Assembly: GCF_003233655.1 (NCBI RefSeq) | Contig: NZ_CP029829.1 | Coordinates: 1,002,978 to 1,066,977, forward strand | Length of the DNA: 64,000 nucleotides | From: Azospirillum ramasamyi | GTDB taxonomy: Bacteria > Pseudomonadota > Alphaproteobacteria > Azospirillales > Azospirillaceae | Reading direction: 5' to 3' | In this document: one piece after another, positions 30,914-38,192 of the stretch | How positions within the stretch are numbered: position 1 is the stretch's first letter | Layout of the letters: the number at the start of each line of letters is the position of its first letter | Translations under genes and position numbers: made by a program | The notes under the pieces: model-generated | What the model was told of the DNA's origin: nothing | The model's input: only the letters and a program-made list of their open reading frames with translations | Database searches by the model: none

Positions 30914-30983
30914 CAACCGCCGTGCTTAAAACCGCCGTGTTTCCAACGGCCATGCTTCCAACGGCCATGTTTCCAATGGCCGG
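30910..30983. repeat. Five near-copies of a 14-16 base repeat
   Basis: Five units follow one another: TTTTCAACCGCCGTGC, TTAAAACCGCCGTG, TTTCCAACGGCCATGC, TTCCAACGGCCATG and TTTCCAATGGCCGG. They alternate between 16 and 14 bases, giving a 30-base higher-order period. The array lies between the terminator and the modC stop. On the minus strand it reads as repeated A-V-G/A-V-L pentapeptides, but that frame is antisense to the lipoprotein and unlikely to be real. Confidence 0.7.
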
Positions 30984-30989
30984 ACCGGG

Positions 30990-32108
30990 TCACACATCCA
31001 CCACCCGCCGCCCTTCCGCGGGCGCGCCGGTGCCGCCCGGTTCGAAGGCGATGCCCTTCACCAGCGCCACCACGGGCCGTCCGGGACTCAAATCCAGCTC
31101 CCGGACGGCCGCACGGGTAATGCGCGCGATCAGGAATGAACCGCCAACCGCCAGCCGCACGTCTGCGGAGGACGGTCCCGACTCGGCGACCTCCACCACG
31201 GTCGCCGCCAGCGCGTTGCGCACGCTCATGCCGGACGGCTGCTGCAGGGCGACGATGACGTCGCGGGCATGGATGTGCAGGCGCACCGGTGCGCCCGGCG
31301 CACGTTCCACCCGCGGGACGGTCAGATGCCCGCCGTCGAAGGCCAGCACGCTCAGCCCGTCGTCGGGAATGTGACGCTCCACCGTCAGGTCCAGCACCGC
31401 GCCGGCATCCTGCGCACCGGTCGACGCCGACAGGTCGAGCCGGCCCATCACCGTGCCCACCGGCCCTACGGCGCGCACCCTGCCCTCCCCGATCAGCACC
31501 ATCGTGGTGGCGAGCCGCACCACCTCGTCCAGCGCGTGGCTGACCATGACGATGGGGATGTTCATCTCGTCGCGCAGCCGCTCGATATAGGGCATGATCT
31601 CCCCCTTGCGGGCGGCGTCGAGCGACGCCATCGGCTCGTCCATCAGCAGCAGGCGCGGCTGTGCCAGCAGGGCGCGGCCGAAGGCGACACGCTGCTTCTC
31701 CCCGCCCGACAGCCCGCGCGGACGGCGGTCCAGCAGATGGCCCAGCCCCAGCAGTTCCACCACCGGATCGAAGGCGATGCGCCGCTCCGCCGCCGGAACC
31801 CGGCGCAGGCCGAACTCCAGATTGCTGCGCACGGTCATGTGCGGGAACAGCCGCGCATCCTGGAAGACATAGCCGATGCGCCGCTTTTCCACCGGCACGT
31901 CGATGCGCCGCGCGCTGTCGAAGAAGACGGTGCCGCCGATGCGGATGTGTCCGGCATCGGGCCGCGTCAGACCGGCGATGGCGTTGATGACGGATGTCTT
32001 GCCGGAGCCGGAGCGGCCGAACAGGGCGGTCACCCCGCGCTCCTCGGCGGTGAAGGCGATGTCGAGCGTGAAGGCGCCGAGCGTCTGGCGGATCGAAAGG
32101 TCAAGCAT
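30990..32108 (-). CDS. modC: Molybdate ABC transporter ATP-binding protein
   Basis: A 372-residue ABC ATPase: Walker A GRSGSGKTSVINAIAG, Q-loop YVFQDARLFPHMTV, signature LSGGEKQRVAFGRALL and Walker B LLLMDEPMASLD. The C-terminal Mop/TOBE domain (from about residue 290) includes LHIHARDVIVALQQPSGMSV, which binds molybdate and is diagnostic of ModC. It is the third gene of modABC, six bases after modB. Confidence 0.95.
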   Translation of the reverse strand: MLDLSIRQTLGAFTLDIAFTAEERGVTALFGRSGSGKTSVINAIAGLTRPDAGHIRIGGTVFFDSARRIDVPVEKRRIGYVFQDARLFPHMTVRSNLEFGLRRVPAAERRIAFDPVVELLGLGHLLDRRPRGLSGGEKQRVAFGRALLAQPRLLLMDEPMASLDAARKGEIMPYIERLRDEMNIPIVMVSHALDEVVRLATTMVLIGEGRVRAVGPVGTVMGRLDLSASTGAQDAGAVLDLTVERHIPDDGLSVLAFDGGHLTVPRVERAPGAPVRLHIHARDVIVALQQPSGMSVRNALAATVVEVAESGPSSADVRLAVGGSFLIARITRAAVRELDLSPGRPVVALVKGIAFEPGGTGAPAEGRRVVDV

Positions 32109-32114
32109 GGTCGG

Positions 32115-32810
32115 TCACGTCTGCCCGATCAGCCGGCGGACGCGGTGCGCCAGGAATTCCGACAGCATCAGCGCGATCAGGGCGACACCGAAGGAGATGG
32201 CCGCCAGCCGCGCCGCCACCGCGTCGCCGCCCGGCTCCTGGGTCGCGGCATAGATCGCCAGCGGCAGGGTCTGCGTCTGGCCGGGGATGTTGGACACGAA
32301 GGTGATGACCGCCCCGAACTCGCCCATCGCCGCGGCGAAGGCGACGATGGCGCCGGACAGCAGGCCGGGAGCCATCAGCGGCAGCAGGATGGTGAAGAAG
32401 CGGTCGACCGGCCCGGCGCCCAGCGTGCGCGCCGCCGCCTCCAGCCCGCCGTCGATCGCCTCCACCGACAGGCGGATGGCGCGCACCATCAGCGGGAATG
32501 ACGTCACGGCGACCGCCAGCGACGCGCCTTCCGCCGTGAAGATCAGCTTGATGCCGAAGGTCTGGTACAGCCAGCCGCCGACCACCCCCTTGGTTCCCAT
32601 GGTCACCAGCAGGATATAGCCGGTGACCACCGGCGGCAGGACCAGCGGAAGATGGACCAGCCCATCGACCAGCGTCTTGCCTGGAAAGTTATAGCGCCCG
32701 AGAACCCAGGCGGCGAGCACGGCAGCAGGCAACCCCAATGCGATGGCGACGCCCGCGACACGCAGGCTCAGCAGCAACGCGGTGGTCTCCATCGGCGTCA
32801 GGATATCCAT
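32115..32810 (-). CDS. modB: Molybdate ABC transporter permease
   Basis: A 231-residue membrane protein with about five or six helices and the ModB/CysTW-type coupling loop AARTLGAGPVDRFFTILLPL. VDGLVHLPLVLPPVVTGYIL is a typical ModB stretch. It lies between modA (10-base gap) and modC (six-base gap) and forms the channel for molybdate import. Confidence 0.95.
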   Translation of the reverse strand: MDILTPMETTALLLSLRVAGVAIALGLPAAVLAAWVLGRYNFPGKTLVDGLVHLPLVLPPVVTGYILLVTMGTKGVVGGWLYQTFGIKLIFTAEGASLAVAVTSFPLMVRAIRLSVEAIDGGLEAAARTLGAGPVDRFFTILLPLMAPGLLSGAIVAFAAAMGEFGAVITFVSNIPGQTQTLPLAIYAATQEPGGDAVAARLAAISFGVALIALMLSEFLAHRVRRLIGQT

Positions 32811-32820
32811 GCCGCGGAGC

Positions 32821-33630
32821 TTACGGTGCTTTGGGGGCCGGAACGAAGCCGAATTCCTTCCACACCGCCATGCCCTCCGGCGATTTCATGTAGTCGAGGA
32901 AGGCGGCGGCGGCGGAGCTTTTGGATGCCGCCACCAGCGCTGCCGGATAGGTGATGGGCGGATAACTGTCCGGCGGGAACACGGCCGCCACCTCCACCCC
33001 CGGATCGATGGCGGCATCGGTGCGATAGACGATGCCCATAGGCACCTCACCCCGGCTGACCAGCATCAGCGCCGCCCGCACGCTGTCTGCCCGCGCCAGC
33101 CTCGGCTCGACCGCCTGCCACTGGCCGAGAGACTCCAACGCCGCCTTGGCGTACTTCCCGACCGGAACGTTCGACGGGTCGCCGGTGGCGAGCCGCCCGT
33201 CGCCCAGCTGTTCCGCGAGCTTGCCGCCCTTGGACAGATCCGGCTTCAGCGCCGTCCCCTTCGGCACCACCACAACCAGTTCGTTCCCCAGCAGGTTCGT
33301 CCGGCTGCCGGTCTTGATCAGATCGCGCTTCTGCAAATAATCCATCCAGTCGAGATCGGCCGAGATGAAGATGTCGGCCGGCGCATCGTTCTCGATCTGC
33401 TTGGCGAGGGCGGAGGATGCGGCGAAGGACGAGGTGACCGAAAGGCCGGACTTCGCCTTGAACTGGGCCGCAAGCTTGTCCACCGCATTCTTGGTGGAGG
33501 CGGCGGCCAGGACCAGCACATCCTGCGCCATCGCCGCCGGGGCCGCGAGGGTGAGGCCGAAGCCCAGAACCGCCGCCGAAACCGCCTGCCTGACCCTGCT
33601 CCGCCCCAGGATCGAACGCATATCAACCAT
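32821..33630 (-). CDS. modA: Molybdate-binding periplasmic protein
   Basis: A signal peptide ending near AAPAAMAQ precedes DVLVLAAASTKNAVDKLAAQ, the ModA ligand-binding N-terminus, and SFAASSALAKQIENDAPADI, with the oxyanion-binding Ser residues. The ATG at 33630 has AGGAGG five bases upstream and is preferred over a GTG six bases earlier, giving 269 residues. It is the first gene of modABC. A ModE-like palindrome lies just upstream. Confidence 0.95.
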   Translation of the reverse strand: MVDMRSILGRSRVRQAVSAAVLGFGLTLAAPAAMAQDVLVLAAASTKNAVDKLAAQFKAKSGLSVTSSFAASSALAKQIENDAPADIFISADLDWMDYLQKRDLIKTGSRTNLLGNELVVVVPKGTALKPDLSKGGKLAEQLGDGRLATGDPSNVPVGKYAKAALESLGQWQAVEPRLARADSVRAALMLVSRGEVPMGIVYRTDAAIDPGVEVAAVFPPDSYPPITYPAALVAASKSSAAAAFLDYMKSPEGMAVWKEFGFVPAPKAP

Positions 33631-33658
33631 CGCCACCTCCTGCCGTGCTTGACGCTCA

Positions 33659-33684
33659 AGCTATATCCAAATGAATACAACGCT
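33659..33684 (-). promoter_or_regulatory. Candidate ModE operator upstream of modA
   Basis: On the minus strand AGCGTTGTAT and ATATAGCT flank a short spacer, resembling the imperfect ModE palindrome built from CGNTATATA-type half-sites. It lies about 30-55 bases before the modA ATG, where ModE-Mo represses mod operons in other proteobacteria. No modE gene is in this window. The match is partial. Confidence 0.45.
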
Positions 33685-33875
33685 TCGCGGTTGCGGTAAA
33701 GGGCAAACGGCCGGGTTCGCGCTGCCGGTTCCGTGCCGGGGGGCCTTTCGCGGCCGCCATTTCCGGACTGCAAAGGGGGTTTCACATCATGTCATGACTT
33801 GCCGCGCCGCGCCGTGATAGGAAGTGCGGCGACTCGGACCCGGTCCCAGCCCCCCATCTGCTTCAGGAACCTCCC

Positions 33876-34529
33876 ATGCGCGCCGTGAAGATTTCCCCCT
33901 CTATTCTCTCCGCCGACTTCGCCCGGCTGGGCGAGGAGGTCCGCGCGGTCGACGCCGCCGGCGCCGACTACATCCACATCGACGTGATGGACGGGCATTT
34001 CGTCCCGAACCTCACCATCGGGCCGGGCGTGGTGAAGGCGCTGCGGCCGCATTCGGCCAAAGTCTTCGACGTCCATCTGATGATCTCGCCGGTGGACCTG
34101 TTCGTTCCGGAATTCGCCAAGGCCGGCGCCGACATCATCACCGTCCATCCCGAAGCCGGGCCGCACCTGCACCGGACGATCCAGCTGATCAAGTCGCTGG
34201 GCAAGAAGGCCGGCGTGTCGCTGAACCCGGCGACGCCGGTGGACGCCATCCAGCATGTGCTTGAGGACATCGACCTCGTCCTGGTGATGACGGTCAACCC
34301 CGGCTTCGGCGGTCAGAGCTTCATCAAGAGCCAGCTGCCGAAGATCCGCGACCTGCGCGCCCGCATCGACGCGCTGGGCAAGCAGATCGACCTTGAGGTC
34401 GACGGCGGCATCAACCCGGAGACCGCCCGTCTTGCGATCGAGGCCGGCGCCGACGTTCTGGTCGCCGGCACCGCCACCTTCACCGGCGGACCGGAGCAGT
34501 ACGCCGCCAACATCCGCGCGCTGCGCTGA
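33876..34529 (+). CDS. rpe: Ribulose-phosphate 3-epimerase
   Basis: A 217-residue TIM barrel with [17 protein letters not shown] at the N-terminus, [19 protein letters not shown] (metal His/Asp), [29 protein letters not shown] and [15 protein letters not shown]. It interconverts ribulose-5-phosphate and xylulose-5-phosphate in the pentose phosphate pathway and Calvin cycle. It stands alone, divergent from modA, with a strong hairpin after its stop. Confidence 0.96.
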   Translation: MRAVKISPSILSADFARLGEEVRAVDAAGADYIHIDVMDGHFVPNLTIGPGVVKALRPHSAKVFDVHLMISPVDLFVPEFAKAGADIITVHPEAGPHLHRTIQLIKSLGKKAGVSLNPATPVDAIQHVLEDIDLVLVMTVNPGFGGQSFIKSQLPKIRDLRARIDALGKQIDLEVDGGINPETARLAIEAGADVLVAGTATFTGGPEQYAANIRALR

Positions 34530-34559
34530 TACGCCCCAACCGGCAGCGGCCAAACGACA

Positions 34560-34602
34560 GCGGCCCCGCAGCGCCTCCTCCTCGAAGGCGTTGCGGGGCC
34601 GC
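34560..34602 (+). terminator. Terminator hairpin after rpe
   Basis: GCGGCCCCGCA (34560-34570) pairs perfectly with TGCGGGGCCGC (34592-34602), with an inner CGCCT/AGGCG pairing. The following TTCGCTTC is only weakly T-rich. It lies between rpe and a convergent small gene. Confidence 0.65.
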
Positions 34603-34659
34603 TTCGCTTCAGGCCGGATCGGTCACGCCGGCCGGCCGGTCCAATCAGCGCCGCTCAAA

Positions 34660-35067
34660 TCAGCGGGTGGGCGGAGTGTAGGGCGCACCGCCGTCCATAC
34701 CGCGGGTGCTCATGTTGCCGTCGGTCTGGGAACCGGATCGCGAATAGCTGGACCCGGTGCTGTCATAGCCATAGGTCCCGGTGCTGGAACCAGAGTATCC
34801 GCCGGAGCGCATCTGCTCCATCCGCTGCTGCTCGGCAAGCTGGCGCTCGCCGATTCCCTCGCCCAGCACCACGACCTTGCCGCCCTGCGGCGTGTCGGTC
34901 ACCGGCAGGCCGCGGGCCGGCGCGGTCATCGGCGGCGTGCCGGCCGTCGAGCCCATGGTATAGCTGGAACCGGCCTGCGGCGTCGTCGCGGAACCGGCCA
35001 CCTGGGCCATCGCGCCGGTCGACAGCAGAACGGCACCCACAGCGGTGAAAACGAAAGTCTTGTTCAT
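34660..35067 (-). CDS. Small exported Ser/Gly/Tyr-rich protein
   Basis: From the ATG at 35067 the 135-residue product has a signal peptide (MNKTFVFTAVGAVLLSTGAMAQ). The mature chain includes GKVVVLGEGIGERQLAEQQR and then a low-complexity tail of Ser/Gly/Tyr/Thr (SGSSTGTYGYDSTGSSYS). GGAGAACCGAT precedes the ATG. A GGAAC-N17-TGTT motif 66-91 bases upstream resembles an EcfG general-stress promoter. Family unknown; a stress-induced envelope protein is a reasonable inference. Confidence 0.6.
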   Translation of the reverse strand: MNKTFVFTAVGAVLLSTGAMAQVAGSATTPQAGSSYTMGSTAGTPPMTAPARGLPVTDTPQGGKVVVLGEGIGERQLAEQQRMEQMRSGGYSGSSTGTYGYDSTGSSYSRSGSQTDGNMSTRGMDGGAPYTPPTR

Positions 35068-35132
35068 ATCGGTTCTCCCAAGCAATCGTCCGTGGCGGCA
35101 CCGAAGTGCGGCGCCTGAAACGTGATGCGGAG

Positions 35133-35158
35133 AACATCGCGGACACCCGAAAGGTTCC
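35133..35158 (-). promoter_or_regulatory. EcfG-type general stress promoter for the small exported protein
   Basis: On the minus strand GGAAC (35158-35154) and TGTT (35136-35133) are 17 bases apart, matching the alphaproteobacterial EcfG consensus GGAAC-N16/17-(C)GTT. It would give a leader of about 60 bases for the gene starting at 35067. A second such motif points the other way at 35213. Confidence 0.55.
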
Positions 35159-35212
35159 CGAATGGATGTAGGCATCCGAAACCGTCCTACCCGAAAAGAT
35201 CGCACAGCGCAG

Positions 35213-35237
35213 AGAACCATTCGCCGATTTACCCGTT
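35213..35237 (+). promoter_or_regulatory. EcfG-type general stress promoter for the GlsB/YeaQ protein
   Basis: AGAAC (35213-35217) and CGTT (35234-35237) are 16 bases apart, one mismatch from the GGAAC-N16-CGTT consensus. It lies about 44 bases before the ATG at 35281. Together with the opposite motif at 35133-35158 it makes a back-to-back pair near a PhyR-like gene. Confidence 0.55.
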
Positions 35238-35280
35238 ATTGGGCATGGGAAGACGGTCCCGCAACGGAAGGGAAATCACC

Positions 35281-35538
35281 ATGGGCATTCTCTGGACGAT
35301 CATCATCGGCTTTCTCGCCGGCATCGTCGCCAAGTTCCTGATGCCGGGTCGCGATCCGGGTGGCTTCATCATCACCACGCTGCTGGGCATCGCCGGCGCC
35401 TTCGTGGCGACATATCTGGGCGCCGCCGTCGGCTGGTACCGGCCGGGTGAAGGCGCGGGCTTCATCGGCGCCATCGTCGGCGCGGTCATCATCCTGGCCA
35501 TCTACCGCATGATCGCCGGCCGCCGGCACACTGTGTGA
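35281..35538 (+). CDS. GlsB/YeaQ/YmgE family small membrane protein
   Basis: An 85-residue, glycine-rich protein with three short helices: ILWTIIIGFLAGIVAKFLMP, FIITTLLGIAGAFVATYLGA and GFIGAIVGAVIILAIYRM. This is the pattern of the transglycosylase-associated/GlsB family, often stress-induced. GGAAGGGAAATCACC precedes the ATG. An EcfG-like promoter is upstream and a strong terminator follows at 35584. The biochemical function of the family is unsettled. Confidence 0.88.
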   Translation: MGILWTIIIGFLAGIVAKFLMPGRDPGGFIITTLLGIAGAFVATYLGAAVGWYRPGEGAGFIGAIVGAVIILAIYRMIAGRRHTV

Positions 35539-35583
35539 CGAACACGGCTTGCGAGGCGGCTTGGCTGAAAAGCCGGCCTACGG

Positions 35584-35620
35584 AAAAAGGGGCCAACGCA
35601 CCGGCGGAGGTCCCTTTTTT
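35584..35620. terminator. Bidirectional Rho-independent terminator
   Basis: AAAAAGGGGCC (35584-35594) pairs with GGTCCCTTTTT (35609-35619) with one G-U, followed by a six-T run on the plus strand. The mirror T run (from the A tract) serves the minus strand. It separates the GlsB-family gene from the convergent PhyR-like gene. Confidence 0.85.
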
Positions 35621-35645
35621 CATGAGGTTGGCCGGACGGGACCGG

Positions 35646-36449
35646 TCAAGCCAGCGCCACCGGCTGCGGCATGAAGATGGCGCGGGAGATGGCGGCCTGG
35701 ATGCCGGCGTTGGTGAAGGGCTTGCGCACGATCTGCCCGAGATGGCGGGCGTCCAACGCGCGGATGTCGTCGTCGAAGGCGGTGACGAAGATGGTGCGCA
35801 GGTCGCGCACGCGCTTCAGCCGGCGGGCGATCTCGATCCCGCTGCCGCCATCCGCCAGCCTTACGTCCAGCAGAGCCAGCGTCGGCTTTTCCGACTTCAG
35901 AAGGGCCAGCGCTTCCGTCTCGTTGCCGGCGGTGCCGCAGACGACATGGCCCATGTCTTCCACCAGCTCGCCCAACTCCATCGCCAGCAGGGCGTTGTCC
36001 TCGACCACCATCACCCGCTGCACCATCGCGGCGCGCACGCGGGCGCGGGCGGCCTTCAGCCGGTCGATGGAGTCCCCCGCCGTCAGCTGCAGCACCTTCG
36101 CCGCCTGCCGGATGCTCAGCCCTTCCAGCGCGGTCAGCAGATACAGGCGGCGGTCTGCCTCAGGCAGTTCGGCCAGGGCGCGCTCGATGGGATGGGGCGA
36201 CGGCAGCGGCCGGCCGGGCGGGCCGAACTCCTCCGGAGAACGGTCGAACAGCAGGTTCAGCAGCGCATACATCGACAGCCGCGTCCCTTCGCCGCCGCGG
36301 TCGAGTCCGAAGCGGGACGGCGCCATCACCGCCGCCTCGACGCAACGGGTCACCAGCGCGTCGCCACGGTCGGTGGCGCCCGTCAGTGCCCGCGCATAGC
36401 GGCGCAGGATCGGCACCACTTCGAAAAGTTCACATTCGTAAACCAGCAT
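35646..36449 (-). CDS. PhyR-like response regulator (sigma-like domain plus receiver)
   Basis: Residues about 1-135 form an ECF-sigma-like domain (VVPILRRYARALTGATDRGD in region 2, LPEADRRLYLLTALEGLSIR and QAAKVLQLTAGDSIDRL in region 4). A receiver domain follows (about 140-260) with RVMVVEDNALLAMELGELVE and acceptor Asp in LALLDVRLADGG. This order is diagnostic of PhyR, the anti-anti-sigma factor that sequesters NepR and frees EcfG when phosphorylated. No nepR, ecfG or kinase gene is adjacent. It may be the main PhyR or a paralogue. Confidence 0.85.
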   Translation of the reverse strand: MLVYECELFEVVPILRRYARALTGATDRGDALVTRCVEAAVMAPSRFGLDRGGEGTRLSMYALLNLLFDRSPEEFGPPGRPLPSPHPIERALAELPEADRRLYLLTALEGLSIRQAAKVLQLTAGDSIDRLKAARARVRAAMVQRVMVVEDNALLAMELGELVEDMGHVVCGTAGNETEALALLKSEKPTLALLDVRLADGGSGIEIARRLKRVRDLRTIFVTAFDDDIRALDARHLGQIVRKPFTNAGIQAAISRAIFMPQPVALA

Positions 36450-36708
36450 ACCCGTGACTCCGCTCCCCTCCGGGAGTTGACGCTCTGGGATTCAACCTCT
36501 CCGATCGTTCACCGGGCAAATCTGCCGGCCTGTGGAGATCATTATTCAACTTTGCGGAATCTTAGCATGCCATCCCGAGCGGTCGAATGGGAAATGGGGG
36601 TGTGGAACGCCAACGAAGGACCACAGCCCGTCGGTCACCTCCAACGTCGGCCACTGCCGAAGGGCCGGAACCGAACGAAGAACTCCGGCTGTCCGAAAGG
36701 CGGTCCGC

Positions 36709-37269
36709 TCACTTTGCCCGTTCGCGCAATTGGCGCGAGCGCCACTGCCAAGGCTTCTCCACCTGCCCGGCCCACAGCCCCATCCGCTTGCTCTGGGCAT
36801 AGGCCTCGCTCTTCTGGTAGGCGGGCGACAGGCTGGCATACTGGAAAGCCCAGCCGCGCGACACCATCGCCGCCCCCAGATCGACTCCGCGCACCCGGCA
36901 TTCGCCCTTCTTCTCACCGGTGCGATCCTGTTCGGTGATCGTGCAGGTCACCTCCTCACCCTTCACCATGTTGGCGAGGACGGCGGTGGCGACCTTGAAG
37001 CAGTCGAGTTCATGTCCGTAGCGGTTCTTGCACTTCTGTCCCGGATCCGGCGCGTCGATGCCCATCAGCCGCACGGCCGTGCCGTTGACGGTCAGCAGAT
37101 CCCCCTCCACCGCCATGGCGGCGCCCTTGATGGTCTGGTCCGGCGTGTTCGCGATAGGGCCGCGCCCCTTGGCGGCCTGATTGGTCTGCGCCGCGGCGGG
37201 ACCGCAGAAGACCAGACTGCCGAGAACCAGACAGCCGAGCGCGGCCGGTGCGAGTTTCCTCCCCCTCAT
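36709..37269 (-). CDS. Exported thermonuclease (SNase-like) family protein
   Basis: A signal peptide (AALGCLVLGSLVFCGPAAA) precedes a staphylococcal-nuclease-type OB fold: GDLLTVNGTAVRLMGIDAPD, the RLMGIDAP motif with catalytic Arg/Asp region, CKNRYGHELDCFKVATAVL, and GVDLGAAMVSRGWAFQY. At 186 residues it is a normal length. The Tyr-rich Ca-binding residues typical of SNase are only partly visible, so catalytic activity is not certain. It lies four bases after an SRAP gene on the same strand. Confidence 0.8.
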   Translation of the reverse strand: MRGRKLAPAALGCLVLGSLVFCGPAAAQTNQAAKGRGPIANTPDQTIKGAAMAVEGDLLTVNGTAVRLMGIDAPDPGQKCKNRYGHELDCFKVATAVLANMVKGEEVTCTITEQDRTGEKKGECRVRGVDLGAAMVSRGWAFQYASLSPAYQKSEAYAQSKRMGLWAGQVEKPWQWRSRQLRERAK

Positions 37270-37273
37270 CGGC

Positions 37274-38044
37274 TCAGAACAGGCTGGGCTGTTTATCGTC
37301 GGGCTTCGCCTTGGCCGGCTTCCCCGTGGCGGGCTTTTCCGTATCGGCCGCCGCCACTTCCGGCGGATCCAGGCAGGAGCAATCGTCGTTGCGCACGCTG
37401 TTCACCCGCGGCCCCACCGGAACCACGTCCAGCCAGTCGTCGGGCGCCGAGCGGATCAGCCCTTCCACCACCGGCAGCGGGGTCGCCGGGTCGAGCCATG
37501 CGTCCCAGTCGGCGGGATCGAGCACCACCGGCATGCGGTCGTGCAGGAAGGACAGGGTGGCGTTGGTCGCCGTCGTCACCACCGTCGCGGTTTCCAGCGG
37601 CGGGTCCAGCGGTGCGGCGCCCTTCGGTCCGCGCCAGCGCTCCCACAGCCCGGCCAGCGCGAACAGGCCGCGGTCGCGGCGGCGGATGACGTGCCCCTGC
37701 TTGCGCGGCTTCGCCCCCTCCTCCACGCTGGTCCATTCATAGAACCCGTCGAGCGGGATCAGGCAGCGGCGCTTGCGGAAGGCGTCGCGGAAGGCCGGCT
37801 TGTCCGCCACCGATTCGCCGCGCGCGTTGATCATCCGCCCGCCGATGGACGGATCGTCGGCCCAGGGCGGCACCAGCCCCCAACGGACCATCGCCAGATG
37901 GCGGCCGTCCTCATCGCGCCGGATCACGGGGATGTCCTGCGTCGGGGCGATGTTCCAGCGCGGCATCAGGTTCGGCCGTTCGGGCACGCCGAACAGGCGC
38001 TGGACCTCGCTGACCGGGGTGGTGAGTAGCATGCGTCCACACAT
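37274..38044 (-). CDS. SRAP protein (YedK/HMCES family), abasic-site crosslinking
   Basis: The catalytic Cys-2 is in MCGRMLLTTPV. Other SRAP signatures are RWNIAPTQDIPVIR, VRWGLVPPWADD, INARGESVADKPAFRDAF and CLIPLDGFYEW with the conserved Glu. The 256-residue protein ends with a Lys/Pro-rich tail. YedK/HMCES forms a thiazolidine crosslink to abasic sites in single-stranded DNA and shields them. It is followed by an exported nuclease gene in what may be a two-gene transcript. Confidence 0.92.
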   Translation of the reverse strand: MCGRMLLTTPVSEVQRLFGVPERPNLMPRWNIAPTQDIPVIRRDEDGRHLAMVRWGLVPPWADDPSIGGRMINARGESVADKPAFRDAFRKRRCLIPLDGFYEWTSVEEGAKPRKQGHVIRRRDRGLFALAGLWERWRGPKGAAPLDPPLETATVVTTATNATLSFLHDRMPVVLDPADWDAWLDPATPLPVVEGLIRSAPDDWLDVVPVGPRVNSVRNDDCSCLDPPEVAAADTEKPATGKPAKAKPDDKQPSLF

Positions 38045-38192
38045 GCCCCTGAATATGGTCCCTGCGGCTTGCAGGCGCCAGTCCGCAATGGTGCGCGCCG
38101 CCTGGCGTCACCAGGGGTTTCCCTGACGCTTCAGCCGGCCTATCTTCGCGGAGCACAACAATCGCATCGAACCGGAAGTCGGGAGTTCACCC

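Noticed and set aside
30714..30968. An 84-codon minus-strand frame with pentapeptide repeats
   Set aside because: It is antisense to the lipoprotein gene and its repeats are simply the translated 14-16 base array.
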